In this document: positions 1 through 11,155 of the stretch, in pieces | How positions within the stretch are numbered: position 1 is the stretch's first letter | Layout of the letters: the number at the start of each line of letters is the position of its first letter | Assembly: GCA_022579005.1 (NCBI GenBank) | Contig: MU401474.1 | Coordinates: 186,001-250,000 of the forward strand | DNA from: Poronia punctata | Lineage: Eukaryota > Ascomycota > Sordariomycetes > Xylariales > Xylariaceae | Direction of reading: 5' to 3' | Length of the DNA: 64,000 nt | Program-made: the position numbers and the translations under genes | Notes under the pieces: generated by a model | Told to the model about the DNA's origin: nothing | The model's input: only the letters and a program-made list of their open reading frames with translations | Database searches by the model: none

Positions 1-2039
1 CATGCCAAGATCAAGAAAGGCGTCGTGGATTACCCAGGCTGGCTTTCGAATGGTGAGCTGATATGTACTTCCCCGGAACTTGGAGGCTCTAGCTAACACA
101 TTGTGTAGAGTGCCGCCACCTTCTCTCGCGAATGCTTGTTACCGACCCAAAGCAACGAGCGACGATGTTCGAGGTCATGAATCACCCATGGCTCACCAAA
201 GGTTACGGTGGTCCGCCAGAGAATTACCTGCCTCCGCGAGACCCTTTGGCGCTCCCCTTGGATAATGAAGTGATTCACGCCATGACCGGATTCAACTTTG
301 GGCCGCCAGAAGCCATCAAGCTCCAGCTTACTAGGATTATCGAGTCTGATGATTATAAACGAGCCGTGCAACTACTACAGAAGGAGAAAGAAGTCTCGCC
401 GGCCCCAAAGGACATTGAAAAGAAGCGCGGCTTCGGGTTCGACTTCTACAAGCGACGCAACTCTGCTAACAGCAGAGACAACTTGACAGCTCCCAGTTCA
501 GAGGCTCTCCAAATCGGGAGCGACCCGCTCAACGCCTTCAGCCCTCTCGTCTCGATCTATTACTTGGTTAAAGAGAAGCAAGACCGTGACAGGCTGGAGA
601 AAATGCCCAAGGCACACACGCCCAAGAATGCCGCAGATAGCCCGATGCCTGAAATCGTTCCCCCACCGGAAGCTCATACCAATTCTTCGACGTATGAGAT
701 GGCTGGCGAAAAGGCCACTGGTGGTAGGACGAGACCACGCGCTAGGACTCATGGCGAAGATGATGCTCCAGAAGAGACCAAGAAAGGCCAAGCACCACCT
801 CACATCCCTGCGCCACCCGAGACCCCTGCGGAACTGCCACATAGAAAGGAGAGTACTGCTGCCGGCATTCTAAGACGGTTTAGCACCCGCCGCCGGAAGG
901 AGCCAGAGAGACTAGATAAAGATCGGAGTCACCCGCCGGTGGTGCAGGTACACTCACCAGCAGATTCACCGACTACGCCACGCAAAAGCTTCAGTATCCG
1001 AAAACCGCGGGGGCGTGACCGAGAGGAAGGACAGGTATCGAGGATCCGATCTGGTAGTAGTCAACCTCAGCACCGAGAGTTGCTCAGCCCACCCTTGTCG
1101 GGTGGTGGTAATTTTTCCGGTAGTAGCAAGGCCCTAGGGCGTTCGACGAGTGTTAACTCCGCGGAATACCGAAGACGGCCTTTCGGCTCTGCCAGCCGGA
1201 TCACCAAAGAACCGCCACCTACGAGCGGCTCAGATCAGTCGGCTGGTGCTGAGAAGTCTACTCAGGGGCAGAAGACGGCGTTGAACTCTCGGGGCACCTC
1301 CATGCGAGCACGGCCCCTAGGCCATGCTCGACGAGATAGCATTCAAGCAAGAAGGGCAGAGAGGGCAGGCGCGAGAGCACCTGATGTTTTGGAGGAGACG
1401 GACCTTGAGGCGGGCGACGCGAGTGGAAACTCGGCAGACAGACTGGACGACTCCGAATTGGCGAAACCTGTCTTCTTGAAAGGTCTATTCAGCGTCTCCA
1501 CAACTTCGACCAAGTCAGTCCCAGCCATTCGCACAGAGCTCAAGAGAGTCCTAAGGCAGCTGGGCGTTGAGTATACGGAAATACGTGGCGGGTTTGCTTG
1601 TCGACGCACGCCGAGCATCGATGTCAAGAAGGTAACTGACGTGCCTGGGAACGAGGCAACTACGCCCGGAGCTCGCCGACGTTTTAGCTTTGGCATTAGA
1701 GGTGACCGAGATCGAGAAGAGCTCCGGGATCTCGACCGAGTACCCCTCACACCCCGTACTCCGGCGAAGGGGCCGACGGAGAAGGGCGACTCAAACTCGG
1801 AACTTTCTGAGCAGGAGAGCATTCACCGCGATGCTTCTGCCTCTGCTAGACGAGTGCCGGGCGAGACTAGCACACACGTACAAAGTGATCTCGGCGGCAA
1901 TATGATTCTGGAGTTTGAGGTTGTCATCGTCAAAGTTCCTTTACTCTCGTTACATGGTATCCAGTTCAAGCGCATAAAAGGCAACACCTGGCAGTTCAAA
2001 AATATGGCTGACCATATCTTGAAAGAGCTCCGGTTATAA
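1..2039 (+). CDS. kin1: Kin1-family serine/threonine kinase, C-terminal part with KA1 domain (5' end outside window)
   Basis: This is the 3' part of a Kin1/Kin2-type CAMK kinase, a family that acts at the plasma membrane in polarity, exocytosis and septation. Exons are 1-52 and 109-2039. The 56-nt intron 53-108 starts GTGAGC, has a branch-like CTAAC and ends TAG. Joining rebuilds the end of the kinase domain: HAKIKKGVVDYPGWLSN, then ECRHLLSRMLVTDPKQRAT, with the conserved lobe-closing Arg and an HPWL motif. About 660 residues are visible. A region rich in Ser, Pro and Arg follows (roughly 560-1440), fitting a disordered linker. The last ~180 residues, from about 1480, contain GLFSVST, ELKRVLRQLGVEY and a final ILEFEVVIVKVP...GIQFKRI...TWQFKNMADHILKEL segment, typical of the lipid-binding KA1 domain. 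The stop is TAA at 2037-2039. The catalytic lysine, HRD and DFG lie upstream of the window. Identification as Kin1 is strong; a paralogue is unlikely. Confidence 0.93.
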
Positions 2040-4615
2040 CGAGCTCCGCACGACACTCGGACTGCAACGTTGGGCTGGCTTGCCTTGAGAATGTTTCGGG
2101 CCACCATGTGGGGAGAACGATGGCCGACTCTTTTCGCGACGCAGCTCCCCTTGGAGAGGTGAGAGTCGGTAGGAGGGCCGACGACGTGAGGACCATTGCC
2201 GACGCCTATTTTAACTCTCTTTTTTATTATTCAAGGGCTTGGGGATGTTGATCGGGTTATTAAGTTGGATCCCCATCGTTTCTCCATTACCGTATCGTTG
2301 GACCAATAGTAGCGAGTCAACAGCATTTCTTGTTCAGGGGGTCTCTTGCTGAAGCTGGGTAGATATAAATGCATGCAACAAAGGGGTGCCGTTACCAGAG
2401 GACTAAGCAACTGTATAAAATTAATATGTTTTCTTTTCCTTTTCCAAATCGGGACAGGGTTAGCGAACCGGATTTCACGAGGACTGCGCCTTCATTCTTA
2501 ATAACAATATCCACAACGTTATAATCTAGGGATGAGATTGTCATGGAACGCTTGAATAAACAGCACCCTTATTAAGTTTGTACACTTGCCGACTTTGAAT
2601 ATTGTAGGTAGAAGGCTGTAGATAATCATGTGTTGCAAATGCAATATTGTTTTACTTGGATCATCGCCCGGAAAGAGCTTTATTTATACAATGTCAACGT
2701 TGGTGGCCAGTTCTGGATATCTCGTGCCCGTCTCCTGGCCACTCTAAAAATAGGACACCAATCGCTTGTGTACGAAATCAGTCTCCAGGTGTACCAACGC
2801 AAATTCGAGGGCTGCTTCACATATTCGCTTTTATTATTATAAATTATATGAATGGATTGAAGGACGAGGGCACCACTATATAGCCAGGCTTCAAATGGCG
2901 AAGACCTTGTGCCTTACCTACCAACTGTAGTTCGGCAGGAGAAGCTAGCTGGTGAAGAAACTTACCTATGTGTCTACCATAAGTAGGGTCCAAAGCAATA
3001 TACTCAAAACACACGCACCAACACGACTCGGACTACCTAGTATTGGTACGCATATTATCCCTGGCTTGACGGCGAACGAGTGACTCAACCTGCGTTTTCA
3101 TTTCACCCCAGGGGTCCGATCGCGACTTTCTAAATATAAGATTTCGAGATGGTTTCTTGCAGTAATTGGAGTCTTCTATGACGAACTGATATGACTCCAA
3201 TATATCGGCTTCACGCATTGAGTCTAGACAATCGGGTATCAAATAGTATACTCGTAGAACTTGGTGTCAAGTATACGTTGGTTGTAGGCCAATTAATCGT
3301 ACCCCGATCAGGTCGCTACGCTAGAAAGCCGACAAGTATTTATACTAAGATAGGTATAGCTTCTATTGTCAAATACTTGTTTAAGCTGCCAACTTAGCTA
3401 TACGAAATATGTACCGTGCTAAGGCCGAGCTCTTTGGGCCAAGAAGCAGAAGGTCTAAAAATACCTGACCGGGGTACGATTAACTGGCCTACAACTGACG
3501 TAGAAAACCTATCCTAGCTTTAGGTCGATGAGAAGAATGCTCGTATCCTTAATATGTGTCGGCAACGATTTGTTATTAAACAAACCTCGAGAACTCAGCT
3601 ACATAATATAATGACTACTATTGTCCTTCAATGTTGACAACAGCCTACTCGTAGTCTACCTACCACATCGTATTTCAACATACGATACCTAGTGATTTGG
3701 TCTGGAGTCTGGACGAGTAAGAAGCAAGGATTAAAGACCAATAAAACTACTCGTAGATACCTAGTAAAGGTGGTTCCACGCTATGTACGTGACTACCTAC
3801 GTTACAGTACCTAGGTACGGCCTACGAGATCTGATTTAACCGGCAGACAGTTACGAGGGGTGACCAGCTGTCAACTCCAGGATCCCTCATTGATGTTCCG
3901 TCCCAATTGGGTTAGAGGTAGAGGACCAGTTGACCCCCATAAACCACATTCGCGCCAATGTTGCTGTGCTTGAACTCGTTTTGCCGATTTTAGCACTTCA
4001 TCTTTCCACATCTTGTTCGACTTCGACCTCCAGCACCGTTATAGCAAACGAAAACCCCCACATACACCATTCACCTTTGTATTGCGCTACCTTTCTAAAT
4101 CCTTCGGGAGACGGTGCCTATCAGGTCGAACGTATTGCGAACCAAATATAAGCTCGTTGTGGCCCGTTGCCAAGCTCATAACCAATCGGGTGTCGCCTTG
4201 GATCACCGACGAAGCCTCGAGTAGTTCGCGTGTGCATAACATTTGCACCCTCACCTTGGAACCTAAAGAGGACCCACGTCATAACGGACGTGAACACCCT
4301 GCCGCCACACACTGCGCTCCCTGTACTCGTACAGTACCAGCGCGATATCCGATTTCTTCTTTTCTCCAACCCCAACTGGTATAGCTCCCGACCTACCTAC
4401 CTAGTCGACTCGTTGGGTACGAAAACTCGCAAGAAACACAAGCGCTGTCGGCGTATTTAACTCAACTCTTCGCGCCCTAATACATCAAAGACCATTTTAT
4501 ATCGCACCGGGCAAGGAACATACGAGGTGCCACACCACTGTTAATGCAAAAGGCTACTGCAGCCTGACCGTAGTAGCGCATTATACCCATACGCATCGAA
4601 CGAACCGCTGCCATC
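2040..4615. other. Intergenic spacer between kin1 and the CNOT9 gene
   Basis: No convincing coding region is visible; open frames are short and lack family signatures. The spacer should hold the kin1 3' UTR and the promoter and 5' UTR of the CNOT9 gene. It contains the 225-bp inverted-repeat element at 3276-3500, and many TACCTA, CTAGGTA and ACTCGTA motifs between about 3030 and 3840. The final ~600 bases are less repetitive and rich in C and T, as expected for a fungal promoter and leader. Confidence 0.7.
3276..3500. mobile_element. 225-bp non-autonomous TIR element (MITE), TA-flanked, Tc1/mariner-like
   Basis: The ends are inverted copies of each other. The left repeat, 3276-3313, begins CGTTGGTTGTAGGCC; the right repeat, 3463-3500, read in reverse begins CGTCAGTTGTAGGCC. 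Over 38 bases 34 match, and all four differences are transitions. TA dinucleotides flank both sides (3274-3275 and 3501-3502), matching the TA target duplication of Tc1/mariner (Fot1/Pot2/pogo) elements. The internal ~149 bases have no open frame of note, so the element would depend on a transposase elsewhere. The transition-only divergence could reflect repeat-induced point mutation, but four sites cannot prove it. Superfamily is inferred from the TA and the TIR length. Confidence 0.75.
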
Positions 4616-4743
4616 ATGTACGGGCAACAACAACACCACTATAATCATCCCGATCAGTCGTGGATGCACCCATCGACAAATTACCAGCAGCAACAGCAAC
4701 AGCAACAGCAGCAACAACAACAGCAACAGCAGCAACAGCAGCA

Positions 4744-4785
<42 letters not shown>

Positions 4786-5906
4786 CCAAGTACAACAGGC
4801 TGCTATCAATGCAGCTCAACATCATGGCCGTCTCCAAAACGGCAACAACCTCCAAGCGTCCATGAATCATCTCCAGCTCCAGGATAACTCCCTAGAGAGC
4901 CTGACAGAGGACAACCGCCGTACCATGAGTTTCATCGCGGATCTGCTCAACGAGAATACGCGAGAGGCCGCTCTTCTTGAACTTAGTAAGAAGCGCGAGC
5001 AGGTGCCCGAGTTGGCCATGATCCTGTGGCATTCTTTTGGTAAGTCTATCCATCGCGCGATGCCGCGTTGAGAGAACCCCGCTGACGTGTGGCACACGAT
5101 ACAGGCGTCATGACTTCTCTGATGCAAGAGATTATTTCGGTCTACAACCTCTTGAACCCCTCGCAGCTTACAGCGGCCGCTTCCAACAGAGTCTGTAACG
5201 CTCTCGCGTTGCTTCAGTGCGTGGCATCACACAACGACACTCGGACTCTGTTCTTGAATGGTATGTCTCCACAAACGTCATCCTTTCCTGAGCGGGGGGC
5301 GCGATATACGATATACACGATGCTGACGCCGATCAAAATGCAGCGCACATTCCCCTATACCTCTACCCCTTTCTCAACACGACTTCCAAGTCTCGGCCGT
5401 TCGAGTACCTGCGGTTGACATCCCTTGGTGTAATTGGAGCGCTGGTCAAGAACGACTCATCCGAGGTTATTAATTTCCTGCTTACCACTGAAATCATCCC
5501 GCTCTGTCTTCGCATCATGGAGACCGGGTCCGAACTTAGCAAAACAGTCGCCATTTTCATTGTCCAGAAGATCCTCCTGGACGATAACGGGTTGAATTAC
5601 ATCTGTGCGACTTATGAACGCTTCTACGCCGTTGGGACAGTGCTGAGTAACATGGTTGCCCAGTTGGTCGAACAACAGACGGCGCGACTGCTCAAGCACG
5701 TCGTGCGCTGCTTCCTGCGCCTCAGCGACAATGCACGTGCCCGCGAGGCGCTTCGTCAGTGTCTTCCCGAGCCTCTTCGCGATGCTACCTTCAGCTCTGT
5801 CCTTCGTGATGATGCAGCAACCAAGCGTTGCTTGGCACAGCTATTGATCAACCTCTCGGACAACGTGGTCGATGCCAATAGTGTGGATGCTCATCGCTTG
5901 GGTTAG
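4616..5906 (+). CDS. rcd1: CCR4-NOT complex subunit CNOT9/Caf40 (Rcd1 family)
   Basis: CNOT9 is the armadillo-repeat subunit of the CCR4-NOT deadenylase and links RNA-binding or GW-type proteins to mRNA decay and repression. Exons are 4616-5039, 5105-5260 and 5344-5906, with introns of 65 nt (GTAAGT...ACAG) and 83 nt (GTATGT...GCAG). The product is 380 residues. Joining restores family sequence: [16 protein letters not shown], then [20 protein letters not shown], then [20 protein letters not shown], then [41 protein letters not shown] and [14 protein letters not shown]. The conserved core spans about residues 100-365. The N-terminus carries 33 consecutive glutamines at 4685-4783, encoded by mixed CAG and CAA. 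The start ATG at 4616 is the first in frame before the Q tract. The short tail after NLSDNVVD is not conserved in a way I can recognise. Identification is essentially certain; the exact 3' end is slightly less so. Confidence 0.96.
4685..4783 (+). repeat. Polyglutamine-coding (CAG/CAA)33 tract in the CNOT9 N-terminus
   Basis: This is an uninterrupted run of 33 glutamine codons, with CAG and CAA mixed in the first part and a purer run of nine CAG codons near the end. It sits just before a His residue and the [10 protein letters not shown] segment. Length polymorphism between isolates is likely. Poly-Q in this N-terminal position is common among fungal Rcd1 proteins. Confidence 0.95.
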
Positions 5907-8445
5907 GTGCACCGACATCTCATGTCTTTGGTCCCAAGCTCTGACCTGTGCTGGAGGAGTGGCGGCCTCTCTACCGCCGCCGGCTCCTCTTCCCTCTCGG
6001 GCACACCATTATGCCATTACTGTCTCATCTAATGATATTTTGAAGCATCCAGGTATTTCGAGCAATTGCTGCTACCAATACCTAGCCCTTCTAGAATACT
6101 AGTCTTGCGAGAGAAACACGCCAATCTCGCACGTATCACGCTCGGCCAGAACGACCGCTGCTGTTGAGAAAGACTATGAAGGAACCAAAATCCAACAGTT
6201 GGGACGGGCCTAGCGGGCACTGCGTTTAGAATATTATTAGAGGGTGTCTTTTGCTTTTGCTCGGCGTTTGCCTTGTTTTGTTCTCCCCTGTTGTGATGGG
6301 AGGATAGGCGCAGATACACCCATGTACAGTCCTCGGTTATTCAGCTTTCGACATGCGCGCCGACCGAGCGTCCCTTTCATACCCCAAACCCCCCCTACAG
6401 CATGGTGCATGGAAGGCGTTAAGCGTTTATGATTGATTTCATTTCACTTCAATTTTCCTGCTGTGATGCATGGAAATATCTATTCCTTGTGGATGAAAGG
6501 GGGAATACCATCCATGCCATTTCCAAGTACGCACTGGCTTCTTCTTGACGCAAGCCCGCGGACACAGTTTATCAAATTGTCATTTCCACCATGGCGTCCT
6601 GTCTTTTTGCGAACGAATTTCCTCGAATTCCGCCCAAGATGATGATTATCTAGATTGGATCTCGTCGGCTAATGATAAGGATGGGCGGATGACACTATCA
6701 TGTCCCCTGCATATTTGTCGGAGAAAGCCGGGGAGGGCGGAGTGGATTTGGACCTAGCGGGCGTCGAGGAACACTTATTCATCATCATTATCATCATCAC
6801 CCTCACCCTCACCATCATCATTATCATTATCACCATCATCACACAATACGATGCTATCCTTTTATTATCCATTCAGTCAGTATCTGGGCGCTGTTCCGCT
6901 AGAAAAAGTTTCAACCAAAAATGGGTTTGGGGGAAAAGGCAAAAAGGAATATCACGATAATTATGGGATCAGGTCCGTCTCTTCTGATTTAATCTGACAC
7001 CAAATGGAATGACTTTGATACGAGTCTCGGGGGTTTGGCTGTGGCGCCTGGGTCAAAAAAAGTCTATAAAAGCAAGAAAGATGATTGATATTCGATGGGA
7101 TGTTGCATATATGGACGGGGGGGTACGGTATAGGGGGGGGAAAGGCGGGCAGAAAATAAGGACAGGGTTAGGTTCTTACCTAATGTACCTACTTCACTTA
7201 CTTACCTCTTGATTTCATGTAGGCTTTTTCTGTACGTCTATGTATACGAGAGAGCGAGCAGCGCAGCGCAAGGCGAGAGGGAAGCAGTCCAAGAGGAAAA
7301 GAAAGATGGTTAACCATACGATGAACTAAAACTAGGTTACCTACTTAAGTACTTACCTAGGTAGGTAATCTGGGTGGTTGCAATAGCGCAAAGAATAGGG
7401 GGGGGAATGGAGGAAGGGCTTTAGAGCGTTATTAGGGTCCATCTCCCAAGTAACAGAAAAGAGCACAGCGTAAGAGACAGGAAGAAGTATATATTGTAAA
7501 AAGAAGAAACGAAAGGATAAATAAAAGCTGATATGAACATTATGTACTTATTATGCTTTCTCTGTCGAACATACTGGTCTTGTGTTCCTCTATCCTTTCT
7601 CTTCTCCTTGGCCTCCGAAGTCCTGAGCAGTGGTAGCTTGTAAGCTCTGTCAAAATAGCTACTTATCCAACCCCTTCCGTCTCCTGTCCGAAAGAAATAC
7701 AGAGGCAAAAAAATCCAGCAACTCACGGCCAAACTCCTATTTGTTGTCGTAGTCATGTACGTCTAGGACGGGCCGCGATATGGATACTTATGTAATGTAA
7801 GATACTACCTAAGTACACATACTACGGTATATCAGTGGATCTCTGAGTATCGTGTGTTGTGCTACCTACTGGTGTCAGTACTGACCTAGACCGGTCACCG
7901 GTGTCGGTTGCCGGGGATGGTATCACAAACTCACAATATCGCGGTTGTATTTGGGTAAATAATACATTCTAGCACGCAAAACCACTGCCCAGACTTGCAG
8001 GAACACATCTTCAGCCGTCTGCGCGAACGGTACAGACAGAAAGGAACATCTACGGCATGGAATTAACTTAGCCCAGGGAGCAGGGAATCATCACCATTAG
8101 GTAAGTAGGTATCTGTCAAGTGATTCCACCTGTGATATCGCCTGTATCGGCTTGTTCCTAACAATAAAGTGTAACATACACTGGTAACGATATGGACTAG
8201 TGTATGCATATTCCATGACTCCATCCTTCGCTCATTCCTCGCCCTGTCTGCCACAGTCGTGACCCTTTCCCGCCTATTTCTCCGTCTGTCAACTCCCCCG
8301 GTGCAGCAAACAACATCTTGTGTTGTGCCACCATTTTCCTCATCATAGGTACTAAGTTGTCATGAATAACAGGACAGGTAGGTCTTCGTATTTGGGATAA
8401 GAGGCTGCCACCAGAAACGTGTCAAGGTAAACATGACCAATGGCT
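5907..8445. other. Intergenic spacer between convergent CNOT9 and secreted-protein genes
   Basis: No coding region is supported. The spacer must contain two converging 3' ends. It holds a CAT/TCA trinucleotide tract at 6780-6842, G-rich low-complexity stretches near 7117-7142 and 7397-7405, and scattered TACCTA/TAGGTA motifs from about 7170 onward. Short open frames across it have low-complexity composition and no recognisable domain. Confidence 0.65.
6780..6842. repeat. Imperfect (CAT)n / (TCACCC) microsatellite
   Basis: CAT and TTAT triplets alternate with a short CCCTCA block over about 63 bases. It is non-coding: it falls in the spacer downstream of CNOT9. Confidence 0.85.
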
Positions 8446-9198
8446 TTAGGTGGATGTGGCATTCAATGGTGGCACGGCACTTGGGCCTAGAGGCCAGCAT
8501 TCGCACATCTCATTATTGCAACTTTCCGACTTGCGGCAGTCGTGGTAAGTCACCCACTCATTGTCTCCATTACACCTGTCCACGCGGTTGAATGAAGAAC
8601 TGCATCGCCTGTCGCCCTCTTTGCACTTGTTCGTATCTGTGATGGGCCGAGAGAATTCGGGCTGTCCGGGCTGTTGTGCAAATGGGGGGAAAATCTCAGG
8701 GACGCAGATCATGAAAAGACGGTGGCAAAAGGCGCCCGAGCCGCACTCAGTGTACGTGACCCATTTCTCGTGGTCGTTACAAAAAATCACTTTGTCAAGG
8801 TCGGCGTGACAGGCACGGTCGCCAGGGGAGCAGTCGTCGTGATGATCTCTCTTCTGGGGCAACATTGTCGCCTCTTCGATCTGTGCTGGCGAGACAGAAA
8901 CAGGAAGGATGTCTCCGTCTTCGTTCGTGCAAGTGATGAAGCCCTCGTCTTCTTGGTGACATTCTATGCAGGTCATAATATCCGCCCATATGCCATTTTG
9001 ACATTCCTGAACGATATCGCCATTGCACCGTAATGCCTTATCTGGATCACAATCCTCTGCTGGAGCTCGAGGAAAGGCGCTCGACAGTGCGGTTGAAGAG
9101 GTCTGCAGAGTAGTGGGAACCGTCGAGGAAGCTTGGGATATAGCCAGCGCTGGGGCCACGAGTGCTAGGCTGGACAGTACCGGCCCGAGGAAATGCAT
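8446..9198 (-). CDS. Secreted cysteine-rich protein with three tandem six-cysteine modules
   Basis: This 250-residue protein has a clear N-terminal signal peptide (hydrophobic VLSSLALVAPALA, cleavage near residue 19-21) and no later membrane segment. The start at 9198 (MHFLGPVL) is preferred over an in-frame codon 15 residues upstream because it puts the signal peptide at the N-terminus. Three related modules follow a Ser/Thr-rich stretch, with cysteines at about 50, 58, 66, 77, 80, 90; then 123, 130, 140, 152, 158, 165; then 192, 199, 209, 221, 227, 232 plus 234. Modules two and three share C-x-GDR-x-C and a WVTY motif before the fourth cysteine. A dibasic QKR near residue 117, between modules one and two, could be a Kex2 processing site. 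There is no intron. I do not recognise a named family; an extracellular binding protein or effector-like role is inference from secretion and disulfide-type spacing. Confidence 0.85.
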   Translation of the reverse strand: MHFLGPVLSSLALVAPALAISQASSTVPTTLQTSSTALSSAFPRAPAEDCDPDKALRCNGDIVQECQNGIWADIMTCIECHQEDEGFITCTNEDGDILPVSVSPAQIEEATMLPQKRDHHDDCSPGDRACHADLDKVIFCNDHEKWVTYTECGSGAFCHRLFMICVPEIFPPFAQQPGQPEFSRPITDTNKCKEGDRRCSSSFNRVDRCNGDNEWVTYHDCRKSESCNNEMCECWPLGPSAVPPLNATST

Positions 9199-11155
9199 CT
9201 TGGACGAGTTGTGATAGCGGTTACGTTGGCAGATAAGTAGCAAAGAATGGGCGATGTTGATTATTGATCAAAGAAGCGCGTCCCTCGAGGGCACTTGTTC
9301 GGGTTATTCAGGATATCTCTGCGTGTTTGCGATGCTACAGTCCAAAATAGTGGGAATAGCTGCGATATGGAATGTGAATCTTGAGAGAAGAGAAGAGGAA
9401 TACGAAGAGGTAGAGAGGAACAGCTTTTTGTACGAGACCGACGATCAGCTCATGCCGCTACAGCCAGAGATGCTTTCCTTATACGTGCTGTTTAGTTACA
9501 GAAGTCGCGGCAAGACACATACAGAGCCTCCAAGGCGAGTAGGTAGGTACGTCAGCACATATTGGGAAGTAGGTTAGTAGAAAGGAGGAGCTCACCGAGA
9601 TAACTTTGTATATCTTGCATATGTCCTTCCCGGGAACCTACAAGGAACCGAATCCCAAGGGTAAGAACGGATCATCCATGACTTCCATTCTTCCCATCCG
9701 GACATCCCGCTTTATCCGGTCGCAGATTTCACGTAGGGAGACACCTTCATGTTGACATATATAAAGCAACCCATGCTTGCCTCTGGAGACGACCGATACA
9801 CATAAATTGAACCTGGTTGTAGTTGTGGTTGCCAATTAGTTTCGACCTCGCAAGCGTGTCACGGCTTTATACCTTCCTCCTCCTAGTCATGGTCTCCCGA
9901 GTCTGGATACTGCGGGTTGAAAAAGCGAGGACATTCTGGAAGGTACCTAAGTAGTGAGGTAATGGATTCTGTGCTTCCTACTCTCGTGTTTCTACAACTC
10001 GAACTTAAGCAGGCAACCACCTCATGTAGGTACACAGTCTCTTTACCTTCCTGCGGGCCTCCTGTACCTCAGATAGGCTTTATGAATTTAAGGAGTGAAC
10101 CACCGCAGTCCACGGAGAGCAAGGTACGCACCCTAGCTAAGTGAGCTTGCTTGCCATCGTGCCCAGCTGCCCCTTCTTTTGAAAACTCGTGGAAAAATAT
10201 TCAGCCGGCAGTCTCGCTCAATTCAAGTGCATGTGTACGCGTCATAAGTGAGGTACGCCTCTATAATGTAATCTGCTACATCGTGATCGCCTGATATCCT
10301 ATTCTAACATTTAGCTCGGGTCCATGTTAGTTGTTACCCGGCAGCTAGAGAGCAACATGAAACCGCGAAAGGGTAGTCTGAGGGGGAAGCCGCAGCCGGG
10401 AATCTTAAACACGGAATGAGAAGCAAAAAGCATCGCCACATCCATGTGTCCTCACTCTTATGACAACTATAGGATGTAGGTAGAAGGCATATATGACATG
10501 GCACTTGACGTTCAAGCGCTGGCCGGCTTAGTTTCAAGCAGAGAAGGGTCTTCAAGTGGCAAATTGTGAACGTAATAAAACTATCGGCGTAGCATTACAT
10601 AAGTACATACAAAAACATGCATACATCAATTATCGTTGCTAGCTAATGAGGTATACGAATTTCCAACCGTATGGCCTTTGAATCTTTGTACACAAGACAG
10701 TATCCACTCGGAGAGCAAGACACTCTGCCAGAGCAATAATCTTCAAAAATTTAGGACCATCTTCATTCCTTCTTCATTCCATCGCACGTGGCGTTTATAT
10801 GCTCGTACCCTACGGTTGTCTCCCCCCAAAATGTCGTACGTTAGGCTGGGTGCTCCACAAGGTAAGAGGAAGGGGGAGTGTCGGGTTTTCCCCAGTAACG
10901 CGCGAAGAGTTCAACATGCGCCTCAGAATAGACCAAGGCGTTGATCCAAGCTTGCCTCTATCACCATCTTCCAGGCAGTTTAACCCAGTAGCAAGGAGAC
11001 TTATCCAAAAGCAAAACAATACGCATAATTAGGTTGCCCAACGGGTCATAATACCGCCATAAATCGCCAGAAGCGACTTGTCATTATCATAACCATCTCG
11101 CCTCGAACCTGACTCCATATCCGGCTATCTCGTCTTTCTTTTTTCCTTCCTTCCA
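9199..11155. other. Intergenic spacer upstream of the secreted-protein gene
   Basis: No gene is supported. The part next to 9198 should be the promoter of the secreted-protein gene, and the part next to 11156 the 3' UTR of the methyltransferase gene. Open frames here (for example 9254-9577 and 10636-10944) lack domain features and good starts. A few AGGTACC-type motifs are present. Confidence 0.65.

Noticed and set aside
1343..1822. 159-codon open frame antisense to kin1
   Set aside because: It is a mirror of the kin1 reading frame, rich in Ser and Arg, with no domain and no independent evidence of expression.
9254..9577. 107-codon open frame upstream of the secreted-protein gene
   Set aside because: Starts with a non-ATG codon, has no domain and covers the expected promoter.
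10636..11032. Overlapping open frames of ~77-102 codons on the plus strand
   Set aside because: No domain, non-ATG or poor-context starts, and no splice-supported extension.
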